Shown here piece after piece: positions 17,654 to 27,419 of a stretch of 64,000 bases of DNA (within the stretch, counting starts at the first letter, position 1; every line of letters starts with the position of its first letter). Under the pieces are notes generated by a model that saw nothing but the letters and a program-made list of their open reading frames with translations, was not told the origin of the DNA and did no database searches. The stretch comes from Cohnella cholangitidis (GTDB taxonomy: Bacteria > Bacillota > Bacilli > Paenibacillales > Paenibacillaceae). Both the position numbers and the translations under genes were made by a program. The stretch spans positions 682,001-746,000 of the forward strand of contig NZ_CP041969.1 of the NCBI RefSeq assembly GCF_014107495.1, in the 5' to 3' direction.

Positions 17654-18436
17654 CTACGTTTTTACGTGCTTTTGCATTTGCTGAATGGCCGACTTTTCTA
17701 GCCGCGATACTTGAGCTTGCGAGATCCCGATTTCGTCGGCTACTTCCATCTGGGTTTTGCCTTCGAAGAAGCGCATGGACAGAATCATTTTCTCCCGATC
17801 GTTCAGCTTTCTCATCGCTTCGCGAAGGGCGATCTCTTCGATCCACTGAACATCTTTGTTACGCTCGTCGCTAATCTGATCCATGACGAATATCGGGTCT
17901 CCCCCGTCGTGATAGATCGGTTCGAACAAGGAAACCGGGTCTTGTATCGCATCCAAAGCGAATACGATATCCTCCTTCGGCACGTTCAAAACCTCGGAGA
18001 TTTCCAAGATCGTCGGTTCTCTGGAATGTTGATTCGTTAGTTGGTCCCTTACTTGCAACGCTTTGTACGCGATATCGCGCAAGCTTCGGGAAACTCGGAT
18101 CGGGTTGTTGTCCCTCAAGTAACGACGGATCTCCCCGATGATCATCGGAACCGCATAGGTTGAAAATCGAACGTTTTGGCTCAGATCAAAGTTGTCGATT
18201 GCTTTCATTAAGCCTATGCAGCCGACTTGAAATAAGTCGTCTACGAATTCTCCACGGTTATTGAACCGTTGGATCACACTCAAAACCAGGCGTAAGTTAC
18301 CATTCACCAATTTTTCCCTGGCGGAGATCTCTCCTCGGGTCTGTAGAGCGAGAAACAGTTCCCTCATTTCGGCATTGGTTAGAACGGGCAGCTTTGAGGT
18401 GTCCACTCCACAAATCTCCACTTTGTTGCGGGTCAA
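17654..18436 (-). CDS. sigG: RNA polymerase sigma factor SigG (late forespore)
   Basis: Directs late forespore genes such as SASPs and germination functions. 260 residues. The N-terminus TRNKVEICGVDTSKLPVLTN is SigG-specific; region 2 has GEFVDDLFQVGCIGLMKAID and NVRFSTYAVPMIIGEIRRYL, and region 4 has MRFFEGKTQMEVADEIGISQ. The TTG start at 18436 has GGGAGGAATTG-type Shine-Dalgarno sequence upstream. It follows sigE with a 123-base gap that probably holds its own forespore promoter, though I could not fix one convincingly. Confidence 0.96.
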   Translation of the reverse strand: MTRNKVEICGVDTSKLPVLTNAEMRELFLALQTRGEISAREKLVNGNLRLVLSVIQRFNNRGEFVDDLFQVGCIGLMKAIDNFDLSQNVRFSTYAVPMIIGEIRRYLRDNNPIRVSRSLRDIAYKALQVRDQLTNQHSREPTILEISEVLNVPKEDIVFALDAIQDPVSLFEPIYHDGGDPIFVMDQISDERNKDVQWIEEIALREAMRKLNDREKMILSMRFFEGKTQMEVADEIGISQAQVSRLEKSAIQQMQKHVKT

Positions 18437-18559
18437 GGCAATTCCTCCCGGGGAGCAGCATTAATGTAAAGTATCTCCGGGTAGGGGTTTTTATTCCCTT
18501 GACTGATATTAATGACACTCGCGGAAAAAGCCGGAAAAGATCGAATTTCCACGTAATAT

Positions 18560-19282
18560 CTACACCATTTTATTAAATTCCTTGCGTAGCCGCTTAATAA
18601 TTCTTTTTTCCAACCTGGAAATATACGACTGTGATATGCCTAACAAGTCAGCGACGTCTTTCTGCGTTTTTTCTTCGCCGTCCGCCAAACCGAAGCGCAG
18701 CTCCATGATCGTACGCTCTCTCTCGCTGAGCTTATCCAGGGCTTTGTGCAGCAATTTACGGTCGACTTGCTCTTCGATATTGCGATAAATCGTATCGTTC
18801 TCCGTTCCAAGCACATCTGACAGAAGAAGTTCATTTCCATCCCAATCGATATTCAACGGCTCATCGAAAGAAACCTCTGTCCGCGTTTTGCTATTCCGGC
18901 GCAAATACATTAGAATTTCATTCTCGATACAACGGGATGCGTAGGTGGCAAGCTTGATTTTCTTGTCCGGGTCAAAAGTATTTACCGCCTTAATGAGACC
19001 GATGGCTCCGATCGATACAAGGTCTTCGATATGGATACCCGTATTCTCGAATTTACGGGCGATATAGACGACTAACCGCAAGTTTCTTTCAATAAGCATA
19101 GCGCGGATCGCAGCGTCTCCCGTTGACAGCCTCTCAAGCAAGTACTCTTCCTCTTCGCGGCTCAGCGGAGGGGGTAACGCCTCGCTCCCTCCGATGTAAT
19201 AGACCTCTTCACTCTTCCACCCAAACCAGAATAACAGGCGATAAAACGATAATTGGGTCTTTAGTTTCAGGTTCACGAACAT
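18560..19282 (-). CDS. sigE: Pro-sigma-E, mother-cell sporulation sigma factor
   Basis: Early mother-cell sigma factor made as an inactive precursor. 240 residues. The N-terminal pro-region [20 protein letters not shown] is amphipathic and membrane-associated, and SpoIIGA would cleave shortly before the [14 protein letters not shown] stretch. Region 2 ([40 protein letters not shown]) and region 4 ([20 protein letters not shown]) are complete. AGGAGG precedes the ATG. The gene starts 16 bases after spoIIGA, the standard spoIIG operon. Confidence 0.96.
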   Translation of the reverse strand: MFVNLKLKTQLSFYRLLFWFGWKSEEVYYIGGSEALPPPLSREEEEYLLERLSTGDAAIRAMLIERNLRLVVYIARKFENTGIHIEDLVSIGAIGLIKAVNTFDPDKKIKLATYASRCIENEILMYLRRNSKTRTEVSFDEPLNIDWDGNELLLSDVLGTENDTIYRNIEEQVDRKLLHKALDKLSERERTIMELRFGLADGEEKTQKDVADLLGISQSYISRLEKRIIKRLRKEFNKMV

Positions 19283-19298
19283 TTCTGCTAACCTCCTG

Positions 19299-20261
19299 TC
19301 ACGCAGGTTGAGATGGAGCCGACGACAAGGGGTCGGCATGGGCCATGTCGGGGTGGACAATGGCGCGATAAGTACCTTCGGATGACAAAGTTCCTCCATC
19401 TAAACCAATAAGAACCCGGTTCACTTGAAGAAGGGGATGTCCTTCCCGAGACAACAAAACCGCATCCGGCTTTACGGCCAGCATGAGACGGGTAGTGCCA
19501 TTCACTGTGCGGTAAGGTACCAGTCGCAGTCGATTGCTCCATGAATAATCCTCTGAGGAAGGCGCACCCAACTCGGAGATTAGTTGATCGGCCGACTCCC
19601 CCTTGAGACGGTCGCACCAGCCTTGAGGCAATTGCTCCTTCCAGACGCTTGCTTCCATAATCATTACGGGAATGCGAGTCAGAGGATCGTACAGTCGATT
19701 GCCGGTATCCAGCAATGCTTTAATTGCCCAACTGCCATCTCCGATTTTAATCTCGACATCCCAGAATAGCTGTTCCAAGCTTTGCGTCTTCCTACGCGTT
19801 TCCGACGTGCTGCGGAACAACCATAAGGAGAGCAGGAAGGTAACCGCGAACAAGCCTAACTGCATCTGCCACTCTAATAGCAAGCCTCCGTCCGCTGTAT
19901 ACGTGACTCCGCCCCACGGTGAATCTGCGGAACGAAGCAGGTAGGATAGTCCGATTACACCGCCTAGCGTCGCAAAGTTCACTAAGTAAAAGGCACCGAA
20001 GTTACGGATAAAATGCAACGGACCACCATAACCATAGGAGAGTAGCACCATTCCTAGTGAAACTAACACTTTAGCTCCGAAGGAATAGAGGTACGGGTAA
20101 TGAGCCCAGAACATGGCAGCCGCATATACGGCCCCGATTATGGCGGCGGCGAATATACGGCTTCGGGTCGGCCGAAGACGGCGTACTTTAGCTGTAGCGA
20201 GCAAGACGGCCCCGTCTACGGCTAAGTTGGTGAAAAAGACTAAATCTACATATACGGTCAT
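19299..20261 (-). CDS. spoIIGA: Sigma-E processing peptidase SpoIIGA
   Basis: Membrane-bound aspartyl-type protease that activates pro-SigE after a forespore signal (SpoIIR). 320 residues. The N-terminal half has about five hydrophobic segments beginning [20 protein letters not shown]. The C-terminal protease domain has the catalytic motif [20 protein letters not shown] (Asp near residue 184) and LVPYRTVNG. The downstream spacing to sigE and the candidate long-spacer promoter support the operon. Confidence 0.94.
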   Translation of the reverse strand: MTVYVDLVFFTNLAVDGAVLLATAKVRRLRPTRSRIFAAAIIGAVYAAAMFWAHYPYLYSFGAKVLVSLGMVLLSYGYGGPLHFIRNFGAFYLVNFATLGGVIGLSYLLRSADSPWGGVTYTADGGLLLEWQMQLGLFAVTFLLSLWLFRSTSETRRKTQSLEQLFWDVEIKIGDGSWAIKALLDTGNRLYDPLTRIPVMIMEASVWKEQLPQGWCDRLKGESADQLISELGAPSSEDYSWSNRLRLVPYRTVNGTTRLMLAVKPDAVLLSREGHPLLQVNRVLIGLDGGTLSSEGTYRAIVHPDMAHADPLSSAPSQPA

Positions 20262-20326
20262 AGGCAGCCCCCATCCTTGATCGCCCGGAAGACGTCGCCG
20301 ATGCGCAAGCCGGGATGGATGAACCC

Positions 20327-20360
20327 AGTATAATCGCTTTCAAATTCGGTGTCTGTCTAA
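20327..20360 (-). promoter_or_regulatory. Candidate spoIIG promoter with long spacer
   Basis: TATACT (20332-20327) is preceded by TTAGAC (20360-20355) at 22 bases. The B. subtilis spoIIG promoter, activated by Spo0A, is known for an abnormally long -35/-10 spacing of this size. No perfect Spo0A box was found; TTTGTCGAT lies near 20387-20393. Confidence 0.4.
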
Positions 20361-20389
20361 TCTTGCCGACCCTCTAAGCCTTTTTTTGT

Positions 20390-20432
20390 CGATAAAAAAG
20401 CTTCGGATCCGCAAAATGCGGACCCGAAGCTC
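20390..20432 (-). terminator. Intrinsic terminator after ftsZ
   Basis: AGCTTCGGGTCCGCA / TGCGGATCCGAAGCT is a 15-bp stem with one mismatch, followed by TTTTTT. It separates ftsAZ from the spoIIG operon. Confidence 0.9.
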
Positions 20433-20453
20433 CTGAATAAAACTTTATTCGAT

Positions 20454-21599
20454 TTAACGATCGCTACGCGGACGATTACGTAAAAATGCCGGAATATCCA
20501 ATTGATCGCTCGACAAGTTCTGATTGCCGAAAGGACGAAGATTCCCTGTCTGGCGAAGATCGGAAGGATTCGAGCTCTCCGTTTGAACTTGTGCCTGAGG
20601 CTGCGCTTGAGGCATAGGTGTCGCAATCGGACGTCTCGAAGGTCCTTTGTGCTCAAAACCCGTAGCAATGACGGTAACCTTGATTTCATCCTTCAAGTTG
20701 TCATCGATAATTGCTCCGAAGATCATGTTCACTTCCGGATCGGAAGCCGCGATGACGATCTCCGCCGCTTCGTTGACTTCATAGAGCGACAAGTTAGAAC
20801 CGCCGGTAATGTTCATGATGACGCCGCGAGCGCCCTCGATGGACGTTTCCAAGAGCGGACTCATGATCGCTTTACGAGCCGCTTCCATGGCACGGTTCTC
20901 GCCGGATGCTTGACCGATCCCCATCAACGCGGATCCGCGTTCCGACATAATCGTCTTCACGTCAGCAAAGTCGAGGTTGATCAATCCCGGCACGGCGATA
21001 AGGTCAGAGATGCCTTGAACCGCTTGGCGCAAAACATTGTCCGCTTCGCGGAAAGCCTCTAGCATCGGCGTCTTCTTGTCGACGATCTCAAGCAATCTGT
21101 CGTTAGGAATAACGATGAGCGTATCTACTTTTTCTTTAAGCGCTTCAATACCAAGCTCTGCTTGAGTAGAGCGTTTACGTCCTTCGAACGTGAATGGACG
21201 CGTAACTACCCCAACCGTAAGAGCTCCGCATTCTTTCGCCAATTCCGCGATTACGGGAGCGGCACCGGTACCGGTTCCTCCACCCATACCTGCCGTAACG
21301 AATACCATGTCCGCGGAACGAAGCGTATTCGTAATGAATTCACGGGACTCTTCGGCCGCTTTCTTACCAACGTCCGGGTTTGCTCCAGCTCCGAGTCCGC
21401 GTGTAAGCTTATCCCCGATTTGCAGCTTTTGCTCCGATTTCGTCAGATGCAAAGCTTGGGCATCCGTGTTAACGGTAATAAACTCGACGCCTTTGACGCC
21501 GTTCTCAATCATTCGGTTTACAGCATTACTGCCGCCGCCACCGACTCCGATGACTTTGATTTTCGCAAGTGGCTCCATTTCAAAATCAAACTCCAACAT
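20454..21599 (-). CDS. ftsZ: Cell division GTPase FtsZ
   Basis: Tubulin homologue that polymerises into the Z-ring. 381 residues. The GTP-binding signature GGGTGTG is at 106-112, the N-terminal glycine-rich loop [13 protein letters not shown] at 18-30, and the T7 synergy loop NLDFAD at about 208-213. The linker (about 320-365) is rich in Gln and Pro ([10 protein letters not shown]). The conserved C-terminal peptide [10 protein letters not shown] binds FtsA and SepF. AGGAGGAG precedes the ATG. It follows ftsA by 53 bases. Confidence 0.98.
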   Translation of the reverse strand: MLEFDFEMEPLAKIKVIGVGGGGSNAVNRMIENGVKGVEFITVNTDAQALHLTKSEQKLQIGDKLTRGLGAGANPDVGKKAAEESREFITNTLRSADMVFVTAGMGGGTGTGAAPVIAELAKECGALTVGVVTRPFTFEGRKRSTQAELGIEALKEKVDTLIVIPNDRLLEIVDKKTPMLEAFREADNVLRQAVQGISDLIAVPGLINLDFADVKTIMSERGSALMGIGQASGENRAMEAARKAIMSPLLETSIEGARGVIMNITGGSNLSLYEVNEAAEIVIAASDPEVNMIFGAIIDDNLKDEIKVTVIATGFEHKGPSRRPIATPMPQAQPQAQVQTESSNPSDLRQTGNLRPFGNQNLSSDQLDIPAFLRNRPRSDR

Positions 21600-21652
21600 A
21601 ATTTGCTAACTCCTCCTTGCTTCGCATGAATGGTTCCTTAATAAGCGGCGGC

Positions 21653-22903
21653 TTAAATAAATTCCTTGAACATGTTTTTGAACCATTCAACAATGCCAGG
21701 CTTGGATGCCGTATTCGCGCTGCCGCTCGCCGCTTTCGCTTTCGGTGCGCGCTTGGTTCCTACCGCGCCGCGTGTCCGAACATATTTGGTTACATACTGA
21801 ATCATGCCGACGCCGCTGCTGAAAGACGGATCTCTCACTCCGATATAATCGGGCACGGCGATTCTCACATTGGATTCCAATTCGATCTGCGCCAACGGAA
21901 GGACGCTAGGCAAAGAAACGGAACCGCCCGTAAGCACGTAGCCGTTAATTTTGTCATGATACCCCAAGCGCTTGACTTCTTGACGTACCATTTGGAAAAT
22001 CTCTTGCATCCGAGGTTCGATGATATTCGCAAGATCGAGCTGGGAGAATTCCTTCTCCATGTTGCTTCCAACCCGCATGACTTTGAATTTCTGATCCTCT
22101 GCCGCATCATCCGTACGGGCGCACCCGTACTTCAGCTTGATTTTTTCCGCATGCTCCGTCTGGGTTTTGAGGCCATAACAAATATCGCTAGTCACATAGT
22201 CCCCGCCAATCGGAAGGGTTGAAACAGCCGCAAGGCTTCCACCTTCGAAGATGGCAAGCGTAGTCGAGCCTGCTCCAATGTCCGCCAGAACGGTTCCCAT
22301 TTGCTTCTCGTCTTTGGTTAAAGCCATCATTCCCGATGCAAGCGACATCAAGATAAGGCCCGAAATACGCAGACCTGCCTTCTCTACGCATCTCATCAAG
22401 TTATGTACCGCTGCTTTAGTTCCAGTAATAATGGTGCATTCAACTTCCAGTCGAACGCCGATCATACCTCGCGGATCTTGAATATCCGCCAATCCATCAA
22501 CTAAAAACTGCTTGGGAACAAGTCCAATGATTTCTCGTTCAGGCGGTAAGGCAACCACTTTGGCTGCTTGTAAAACACGTTCGATGTCTTCCTCGCCGAT
22601 TTCCCGGTCTTCATTGGAAACCGCGACGACTCCGTGATTACTTTGCAATGCGATATGATTGCCGGATATCCCGACGTAAACCTCGCTAATTCCAATTCCG
22701 ACCATGCGTTCTGCATGATCGACGGCATTACGGATGGACTGCACGGTTTGGTCAATATCTACAATGGCGCCCTTACGGATTCCATCGGAATCTGCAGAAC
22801 CTACGCCAATGATGTTAATGGCCCCGTTGCTGATCTCCCCGATAATCACCCGGATTTTAGACGTTCCGATATCCAGGCTGACGATGAGGTCGTTGTTGCT
22901 CAA
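21653..22903 (-). CDS. ftsA: Cell division protein FtsA
   Basis: Actin-like ATPase that tethers FtsZ to the membrane. 416 residues. It begins LIVSLDIGTSKIRVIIGEI, with the ATP-binding motifs VLADIGAGSTTLAIFEGGSL and VLTGGSVSLPSV, and ends in an amphipathic membrane helix, GIVEWFKNMFKEFI. The TTG start at 22903 has GGGAGGTG 7 bases upstream; the extra 8 codons in the open frame lie in the ribosome-site region. It pairs with ftsZ downstream. Confidence 0.95.
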   Translation of the reverse strand: MSNNDLIVSLDIGTSKIRVIIGEISNGAINIIGVGSADSDGIRKGAIVDIDQTVQSIRNAVDHAERMVGIGISEVYVGISGNHIALQSNHGVVAVSNEDREIGEEDIERVLQAAKVVALPPEREIIGLVPKQFLVDGLADIQDPRGMIGVRLEVECTIITGTKAAVHNLMRCVEKAGLRISGLILMSLASGMMALTKDEKQMGTVLADIGAGSTTLAIFEGGSLAAVSTLPIGGDYVTSDICYGLKTQTEHAEKIKLKYGCARTDDAAEDQKFKVMRVGSNMEKEFSQLDLANIIEPRMQEIFQMVRQEVKRLGYHDKINGYVLTGGSVSLPSVLPLAQIELESNVRIAVPDYIGVRDPSFSSGVGMIQYVTKYVRTRGAVGTKRAPKAKAASGSANTASKPGIVEWFKNMFKEFI

Positions 22904-22964
22904 CCGGTGGCACCTCCCGTAGTTCAATGAAAGTGGCTGTGTACAAGGGATGCTTCCTCTACTT

Positions 22965-22989
22965 ATTCCACATCCACGAGGTTTTCCCT
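22965..22989 (-). promoter_or_regulatory. Candidate SigH-type promoter of ftsAZ
   Basis: AGGGAAA (22989-22983), an 11-base spacer and GTGGAAT (22971-22965) resemble the SigH consensus AGGAWWW-N11-RNNGAAT. In B. subtilis ftsAZ has a SigH promoter used at sporulation onset. The rest of 22904-23126 is AT-rich and holds no gene. Confidence 0.4.
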
Positions 22990-23126
22990 CTTTTTTCTAC
23001 AATTTTTTTAGTCGTTCGTTAAGGATGCGATTGGACAATCTAAAAGAAACCTATTTCACCCATAAATGAAATTCTAGCATTCTTTTTGATTATTGAGTAG
23101 AGTCCTTTTTCCTTAAGTTTATCGGC

Positions 23127-23876
23127 TTATTGCAAATCCTCTGTAACATTTTCCGCCGAATAGGGCAAATAAGTGTCTGCTTCCAACATTATTATCTTTC
23201 CGGGCTCCCGATTTTGCACGATATCGCTAAGATAGGTAATTTTTTCTTTCAGTTTCTCTATCGTCGTGACGACCTCAAAGCGGGAACGGGTAAACAACTT
23301 AATCCGATTCGGATACGAGGTCGATGGATCCGGATGAATTTCTGATAAATCCGCCAGCAGATAATGGGGAAGCTCGTCCAAAACGCGGCATAAAGCGATC
23401 AAGTTGGCTTCATCCGGCTTCCAGCCCGATAGAATCGGCTTATCTAGCAAGTTACCTTCCGGAATCGGCAATGTCAAGCCGTTGGATAGAACGGCGAACA
23501 CTTTGCCGTCGCTAGCAAGCTGTACCGCTACTTGCGGATACTCCTTTACTTCGACGCGCAGCTGGCCCGGAAAGTTTTTGATGATCTCAACGCTCTCGAT
23601 CGGCTCTAACTCCGCCAGTCTCTTCTTCAATTTACCGATACTCGGCACAAAGAAGGAGTCGCCGGTCGTCACGCCGAGCTGCGACGCCACTTCATCTTTG
23701 CTTAAATATTGCGTGCCTGTAATTTGAATCTCCGAGATTTCGGCTAAGGGGGAACGGAAGAACAATACAATGAGCACGATAATAAAAAGGGCGATCAGAA
23801 GTCTTAGCAATTTTTTCCCGCGCCGCGAGCGAGGAATTCCCTCTTCGCGCTTCAATGCGGGAATCCGTTCGTTCAT
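23127..23876 (-). CDS. divIB: Cell division protein DivIB/FtsQ
   Basis: Bitopic divisome protein that stabilises FtsL and DivIC. 249 residues. A basic cytoplasmic N-terminus (residues 1-23) leads into one membrane segment (LLRLLIALFIIVLIVLFF), then the extracellular POTRA domain (ISEIQITGTQYLSKDEVASQ, LKKRLAELEPIESVEIIKNF) and the FtsQ beta domain. I chose the ATG reading MNERIPALKRE, with AAGGGGG upstream; the longer open frame runs back through the terminator of murA. No ylxW/ylxX genes follow, unlike B. subtilis. Confidence 0.92.
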   Translation of the reverse strand: MNERIPALKREEGIPRSRRGKKLLRLLIALFIIVLIVLFFRSPLAEISEIQITGTQYLSKDEVASQLGVTTGDSFFVPSIGKLKKRLAELEPIESVEIIKNFPGQLRVEVKEYPQVAVQLASDGKVFAVLSNGLTLPIPEGNLLDKPILSGWKPDEANLIALCRVLDELPHYLLADLSEIHPDPSTSYPNRIKLFTRSRFEVVTTIEKLKEKITYLSDIVQNREPGKIIMLEADTYLPYSAENVTEDLQ

Positions 23877-23904
23877 CACCCATCCCCCTTGTCCCTCTCG
23901 TTCA

Positions 23905-23944
23905 TAAAAAAAACCCGCAGCCGAAGTAAGCTTCCGCGGCGGGG
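23905..23944 (-). terminator. Terminator-like hairpin after murA
   Basis: CCCGCCGCGGAAG / CTTCGGCTGCGGG pairs with two mismatches and is followed by seven or more T residues, only about 30 bases before divIB. It probably makes divIB partly independent. Confidence 0.7.
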
Positions 23945-23955
23945 AACCATCACCG

Positions 23956-25230
23956 TTAGCTGTATACCTTGCTTTTGTGAACTTCGCGAGTAATGTCTCC
24001 GCCGATCCGGCGGAACATTTCCTCGATCCGATCGTAGCCGCGGTCGATATGGTGCACCTGTTCCACGATTGTGCGGCCTTGCGCCGCCAGCCCCGCAATG
24101 ACGAGCGCCGCGCCCGCGCGCAGATCGGTTGCTTCCACCCTCGCGCCATATAGCTGAGGCACTCCGCGAATAAAAGCATTATTCAAGTCGACCCGGATAT
24201 CGGCTCCCATGCGGCACAGTTCATCCACATGCTTGAACCGTCCTTCGAATATCGTTTCTTTCATGACGCTAACTCCGTCGGCCAGAGCGAGCAACGTCAT
24301 TACCTGCGCTTGCAGATCGGTAGGAAAAGCCGGATAAGGCGACGTAACAATACGATCAACCGCGGACGGTCTAGCGTAAGCGCCAACTTTAATTATATCA
24401 TTTCCAACCTCGATTTGAACACCTGCCCGGCGAAGGACATGAATGAGAGAGGTCAGTTGCCCCGATTGCGTATTCTCAAGAGTAACTTCTCCCCGCGTCG
24501 CGGCGGCGGCAACCATGATGGTGCCGGTAACGATGCGGTCCGGAATGACCTCGAAATCGCACCCGTACAAAGATTCCACTCCGTCGATCGTTAACGTATC
24601 CGTGCCGGCGCCCGACACTCTCGCGCCCATCCGATTCAAGAACAGCTGCAGGTCCTGGATTTCAGGTTCTCTGGCCGCTCCGATAATCGTTGTTCGGCCT
24701 TGGGCGAGAACGGCTGCCATCATAATATTTTCCGTAGCTCCGACGCTAGGAAAATCCAAGCTGACTTCGGCTCCTTTAAGTCGACGGGCGGAGCAAATAA
24801 TTCTGCTGCCCTTCTCTTCTATATTCGCACCAAGAGCCGCAAGGCCGCGCAAATGCAAATCAATCTTTCTTTCGCCGATCGCGCATCCTCCGGGTTGATA
24901 GAGCTGAGCCTCTCCGAAACGCGCGAGAAGCGGTCCCATCAAGAAAACCGAAGATCGCATTTTCCGCATCAGGCTCTCCGGAATGTGAGAAGAAGTCGCG
25001 ACCGCCGAATCGACCGTCACTACCGCATCCTGATGTCGGGCTTTACACCCGAGATCCCGCAGTATATCCAGCATCACTTCGATATCGAGCAACCTGGGAA
25101 CATTGCGGATCGTCACGTTTCCTTCTGCGAGCAAGCTGGCGGCCAAAATCGGCAAAGCAGCATTTTTGGCTCCGTGGATACGAATGGTGCCCGAAAGCGG
25201 ATGACCGCCTTCAATCACCAAATTGTCCAA
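23956..25230 (-). CDS. murA: UDP-N-acetylglucosamine 1-carboxyvinyltransferase
   Basis: First committed step of wall synthesis: adds enolpyruvate from PEP to UDP-GlcNAc. 424 residues. The N-terminus LDNLVIEGG leads to the conserved HGAKNAALPILAA (about 20-32). The active-site Cys is in QPGGCAIGERKIDLHLRG (near residue 116), so fosfomycin sensitivity is expected. TTG at 25230 is the likely start, with CGGAGGTGA just upstream. It follows murB by 16 bases. Confidence 0.95.
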   Translation of the reverse strand: MDNLVIEGGHPLSGTIRIHGAKNAALPILAASLLAEGNVTIRNVPRLLDIEVMLDILRDLGCKARHQDAVVTVDSAVATSSHIPESLMRKMRSSVFLMGPLLARFGEAQLYQPGGCAIGERKIDLHLRGLAALGANIEEKGSRIICSARRLKGAEVSLDFPSVGATENIMMAAVLAQGRTTIIGAAREPEIQDLQLFLNRMGARVSGAGTDTLTIDGVESLYGCDFEVIPDRIVTGTIMVAAAATRGEVTLENTQSGQLTSLIHVLRRAGVQIEVGNDIIKVGAYARPSAVDRIVTSPYPAFPTDLQAQVMTLLALADGVSVMKETIFEGRFKHVDELCRMGADIRVDLNNAFIRGVPQLYGARVEATDLRAGAALVIAGLAAQGRTIVEQVHHIDRGYDRIEEMFRRIGGDITREVHKSKVYS

Positions 25231-25246
25231 GGGTTTCACCTCCGGG

Positions 25247-26152
25247 TTACCGCTCACCCAACAAGAGAACCTCCGGCACTAGTACGATTCCATAAGTTTG
25301 TTCGATAGTAAGTTGAACTCGTCGAATGAGCGTGAGAACGTCCTCAGCCTTGGCACCGCCATGGTTGACGATAAAGTTGGCATGCAATTGGGAAACTTCC
25401 GCGGCGCCTTCCCGCAACCCCTTTAATCCGGCCGCTTCGATCAGCCTTGCCGCATGATCGTTCGGAGGGTTGCGGAACACGCTCCCCGCGCACGCCATTT
25501 GGAGCGGTTGGGTACGCAATCGGCGATCTTTGAACGAGGCTAACGCCGCCGCGATTTCCTTACGGTCCCCGTTCGCCAACCGGAATACCGCACGGGTTAC
25601 GATCCCCTTGCGTTCATGCAGGATGGAATGGCGATACGAGAATTCCATCTCATCTTTCCCAAGCACTGCCCGACTCCCGTCTTCCCATATGATGTCTGCT
25701 GACTGTAAGATGCGTGAAATGTCCGAACCGTGAGCCCCGGCATTCATGTACACGGCACCGCCTACCGTCCCCGGAATTCCTCCCGCGAATTCCAAGCCGG
25801 TAAGCCCTTCTTTGCCGGACATGACAGATAGCTTGATGAACGAATACGAAGCGCCTGCCGACACCGTCTCGCCATCGAACCGTACATCGTCAAAGCCGTC
25901 TCCTAGCTTAATGACGGCTCCGCGAACTCCTTTGTCGGACACCAGAGTATTGGATCCCCGACCTAGCGCGCACCACGGCACGTCGTGACGGTTCAGCAGC
26001 GTCAAAGCCGCCGCGAGCTCGCCATCCGATTCCGGAATGATCATTAGATCCGCAGGTCCGCCGATTTTCCAAGTCGTATGTCCGGCGAGGGGCTCATTTA
26101 GCCGCACATGGCCGATTCCCGCTTCTTGTAATTCAGCGACCAACTGCTGCAT
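25247..26152 (-). CDS. murB: UDP-N-acetylmuramate dehydrogenase
   Basis: FAD- and NADPH-dependent reduction of UDP-GlcNAc-enolpyruvate to UDP-MurNAc. 301 residues, type II (Gram-positive) MurB. The FAD-binding motifs are LAGHTTWKIGGPADLM, ALGRGSNTLVSDKGVRG and LTGLEFAGGIPGTVGGAVYM. The catalytic Ser is in ACAGSVFRNP, and the active-site Glu is near VPEVLLLG. AGGAGG stands 8 bases before the ATG. It and murA carry out consecutive reactions. Confidence 0.95.
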   Translation of the reverse strand: MQQLVAELQEAGIGHVRLNEPLAGHTTWKIGGPADLMIIPESDGELAAALTLLNRHDVPWCALGRGSNTLVSDKGVRGAVIKLGDGFDDVRFDGETVSAGASYSFIKLSVMSGKEGLTGLEFAGGIPGTVGGAVYMNAGAHGSDISRILQSADIIWEDGSRAVLGKDEMEFSYRHSILHERKGIVTRAVFRLANGDRKEIAAALASFKDRRLRTQPLQMACAGSVFRNPPNDHAARLIEAAGLKGLREGAAEVSQLHANFIVNHGGAKAEDVLTLIRRVQLTIEQTYGIVLVPEVLLLGER

Positions 26153-26304
26153 GGCATTATCCTCCTAACGAGTCCTTCAGGGCTGCACTTGCCGTCATTG
26201 CCGTTGCTTCAAGTTCGGCAGTCACGATCACGTTGTATCTTATGACGGCTAGGCGGGGGTGGTGACAAACGCCCAGTTGCATGCTCTCCGAAGGACCATG
26301 ATTA

Positions 26305-27414
26305 TTATCTTTTCCGTTGAATACGGACTATTTGTTCATAAATGGCGGAAGCGGCCTTAGGCATGCCAAGACCACGAGAAGCTTGAGCCATCGCGCCTCT
26401 TTGGACGGAATCGCCCATTATGGAGCTAATATGGCTGAACAGCAAATCGCCCGTCAAATCCCGTTCCAGGATCATCCGGGCCGCTCCGGCATCCGCAAGG
26501 CTCCTCGCGTTAGCTTCCTGATGATTATTCGTTACGTTGGGCGACGGAATCAAGATGGACGGCAATCCCAAGGAAGTAATCTCCGCCAGGAAAGAAGCAC
26601 CCGCGCGTCCGATAAACAGAGTCGCCGCCGCAAGCACTTCAGGCATATTGTGAATATAAGGCAATACGTGCACGTGACCAGAAGCTTCCGGACTCATCCG
26701 TTTGATCGCCGCCGCCGTATCGTTATAGAATCTCTCGCCCGTGACGAATACGAAATCGGTACCCGGCAGCTTGTGCAGCAACGGCCCCATCTCCACGATC
26801 GCGTTATTGATCGCTTTCGCTCCGCCGCTTCCGCCTACGACAAGAACAAAAGGCGTCTCCTGCGGCAATCCAAGCGAGGCAAAGCCTTTAGCGCGGTCGG
26901 CTTGCAACACCCTCGTGGCGCATGGGTTACCCGCAAACTCGACATCCGGGCATTTATCGAACAGCTTTACGGATTCCGCGAAACTGACCGCCACGCCATT
27001 CACGTAACGGCTTAGAAATTTATTCGTTAAGCCCGGGACGACGTTCTGTTCATGAATCAACGTCGGAATCCCCAAGCGCGAAGCCGCATAGACGACCGGA
27101 CCGCACACGTAACCTCCGGTGCCCACGACTATGTCAGGCTTGAATTTTCTAAGCAACTGCTTGGAACGTCGCACCCCTTGCACGAAACGAACGACGGTCC
27201 GGACGTTCTCCCAAGACAAGGAACGCCGGAATCCGGTAATCGTTACGTCTTCGAATGCGATCCCCTGTTCCGGCACGATTCGGCTCTCCAAGCCGCGGTT
27301 CGTTCCTATGTACAGAAGGGAGGAACCCGGTTGTTTCTCCGATATTTCGCGGCCAATGGCCAACGCGGGATAAATGTGCCCCCCCGTGCCGCCTCCGGTT
27401 AACACGACTCGCAT
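26305..27414 (-). CDS. murG: MurG, lipid I to lipid II N-acetylglucosaminyltransferase
   Basis: Peripheral membrane GT28 enzyme that adds GlcNAc to lipid I. 369 residues. The N-terminal glycine loop MRVVLTGGGTGGHIYPALAI, the second-domain loop VVGGSGGAKAINNAI and the donor-binding IGRAGASFLAEITSLGLPSI are present. The ATG at 27414 follows GAGGTGA; the open frame starts at a GTG three codons earlier that lies within that ribosome site. It begins 5 bases after spoVE. The 152 bases between murG and murB carry no ORF. Confidence 0.96.
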   Translation of the reverse strand: MRVVLTGGGTGGHIYPALAIGREISEKQPGSSLLYIGTNRGLESRIVPEQGIAFEDVTITGFRRSLSWENVRTVVRFVQGVRRSKQLLRKFKPDIVVGTGGYVCGPVVYAASRLGIPTLIHEQNVVPGLTNKFLSRYVNGVAVSFAESVKLFDKCPDVEFAGNPCATRVLQADRAKGFASLGLPQETPFVLVVGGSGGAKAINNAIVEMGPLLHKLPGTDFVFVTGERFYNDTAAAIKRMSPEASGHVHVLPYIHNMPEVLAAATLFIGRAGASFLAEITSLGLPSILIPSPNVTNNHQEANARSLADAGAARMILERDLTGDLLFSHISSIMGDSVQRGAMAQASRGLGMPKAASAIYEQIVRIQRKR

Positions 27415-27419
27415 GAACT

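Noticed and set aside
18437..18559. SigF/SigG promoter before sigG (GGAGATACT with an upstream GAATA)
   Set aside because: The spacer is 13 bases instead of about 15 and the -35 is imperfect, so it was not listed as a feature.
26153..26304. Hidden small gene between murB and murG
   Set aside because: No frame with a ribosome site and start; composition is like intergenic DNA.
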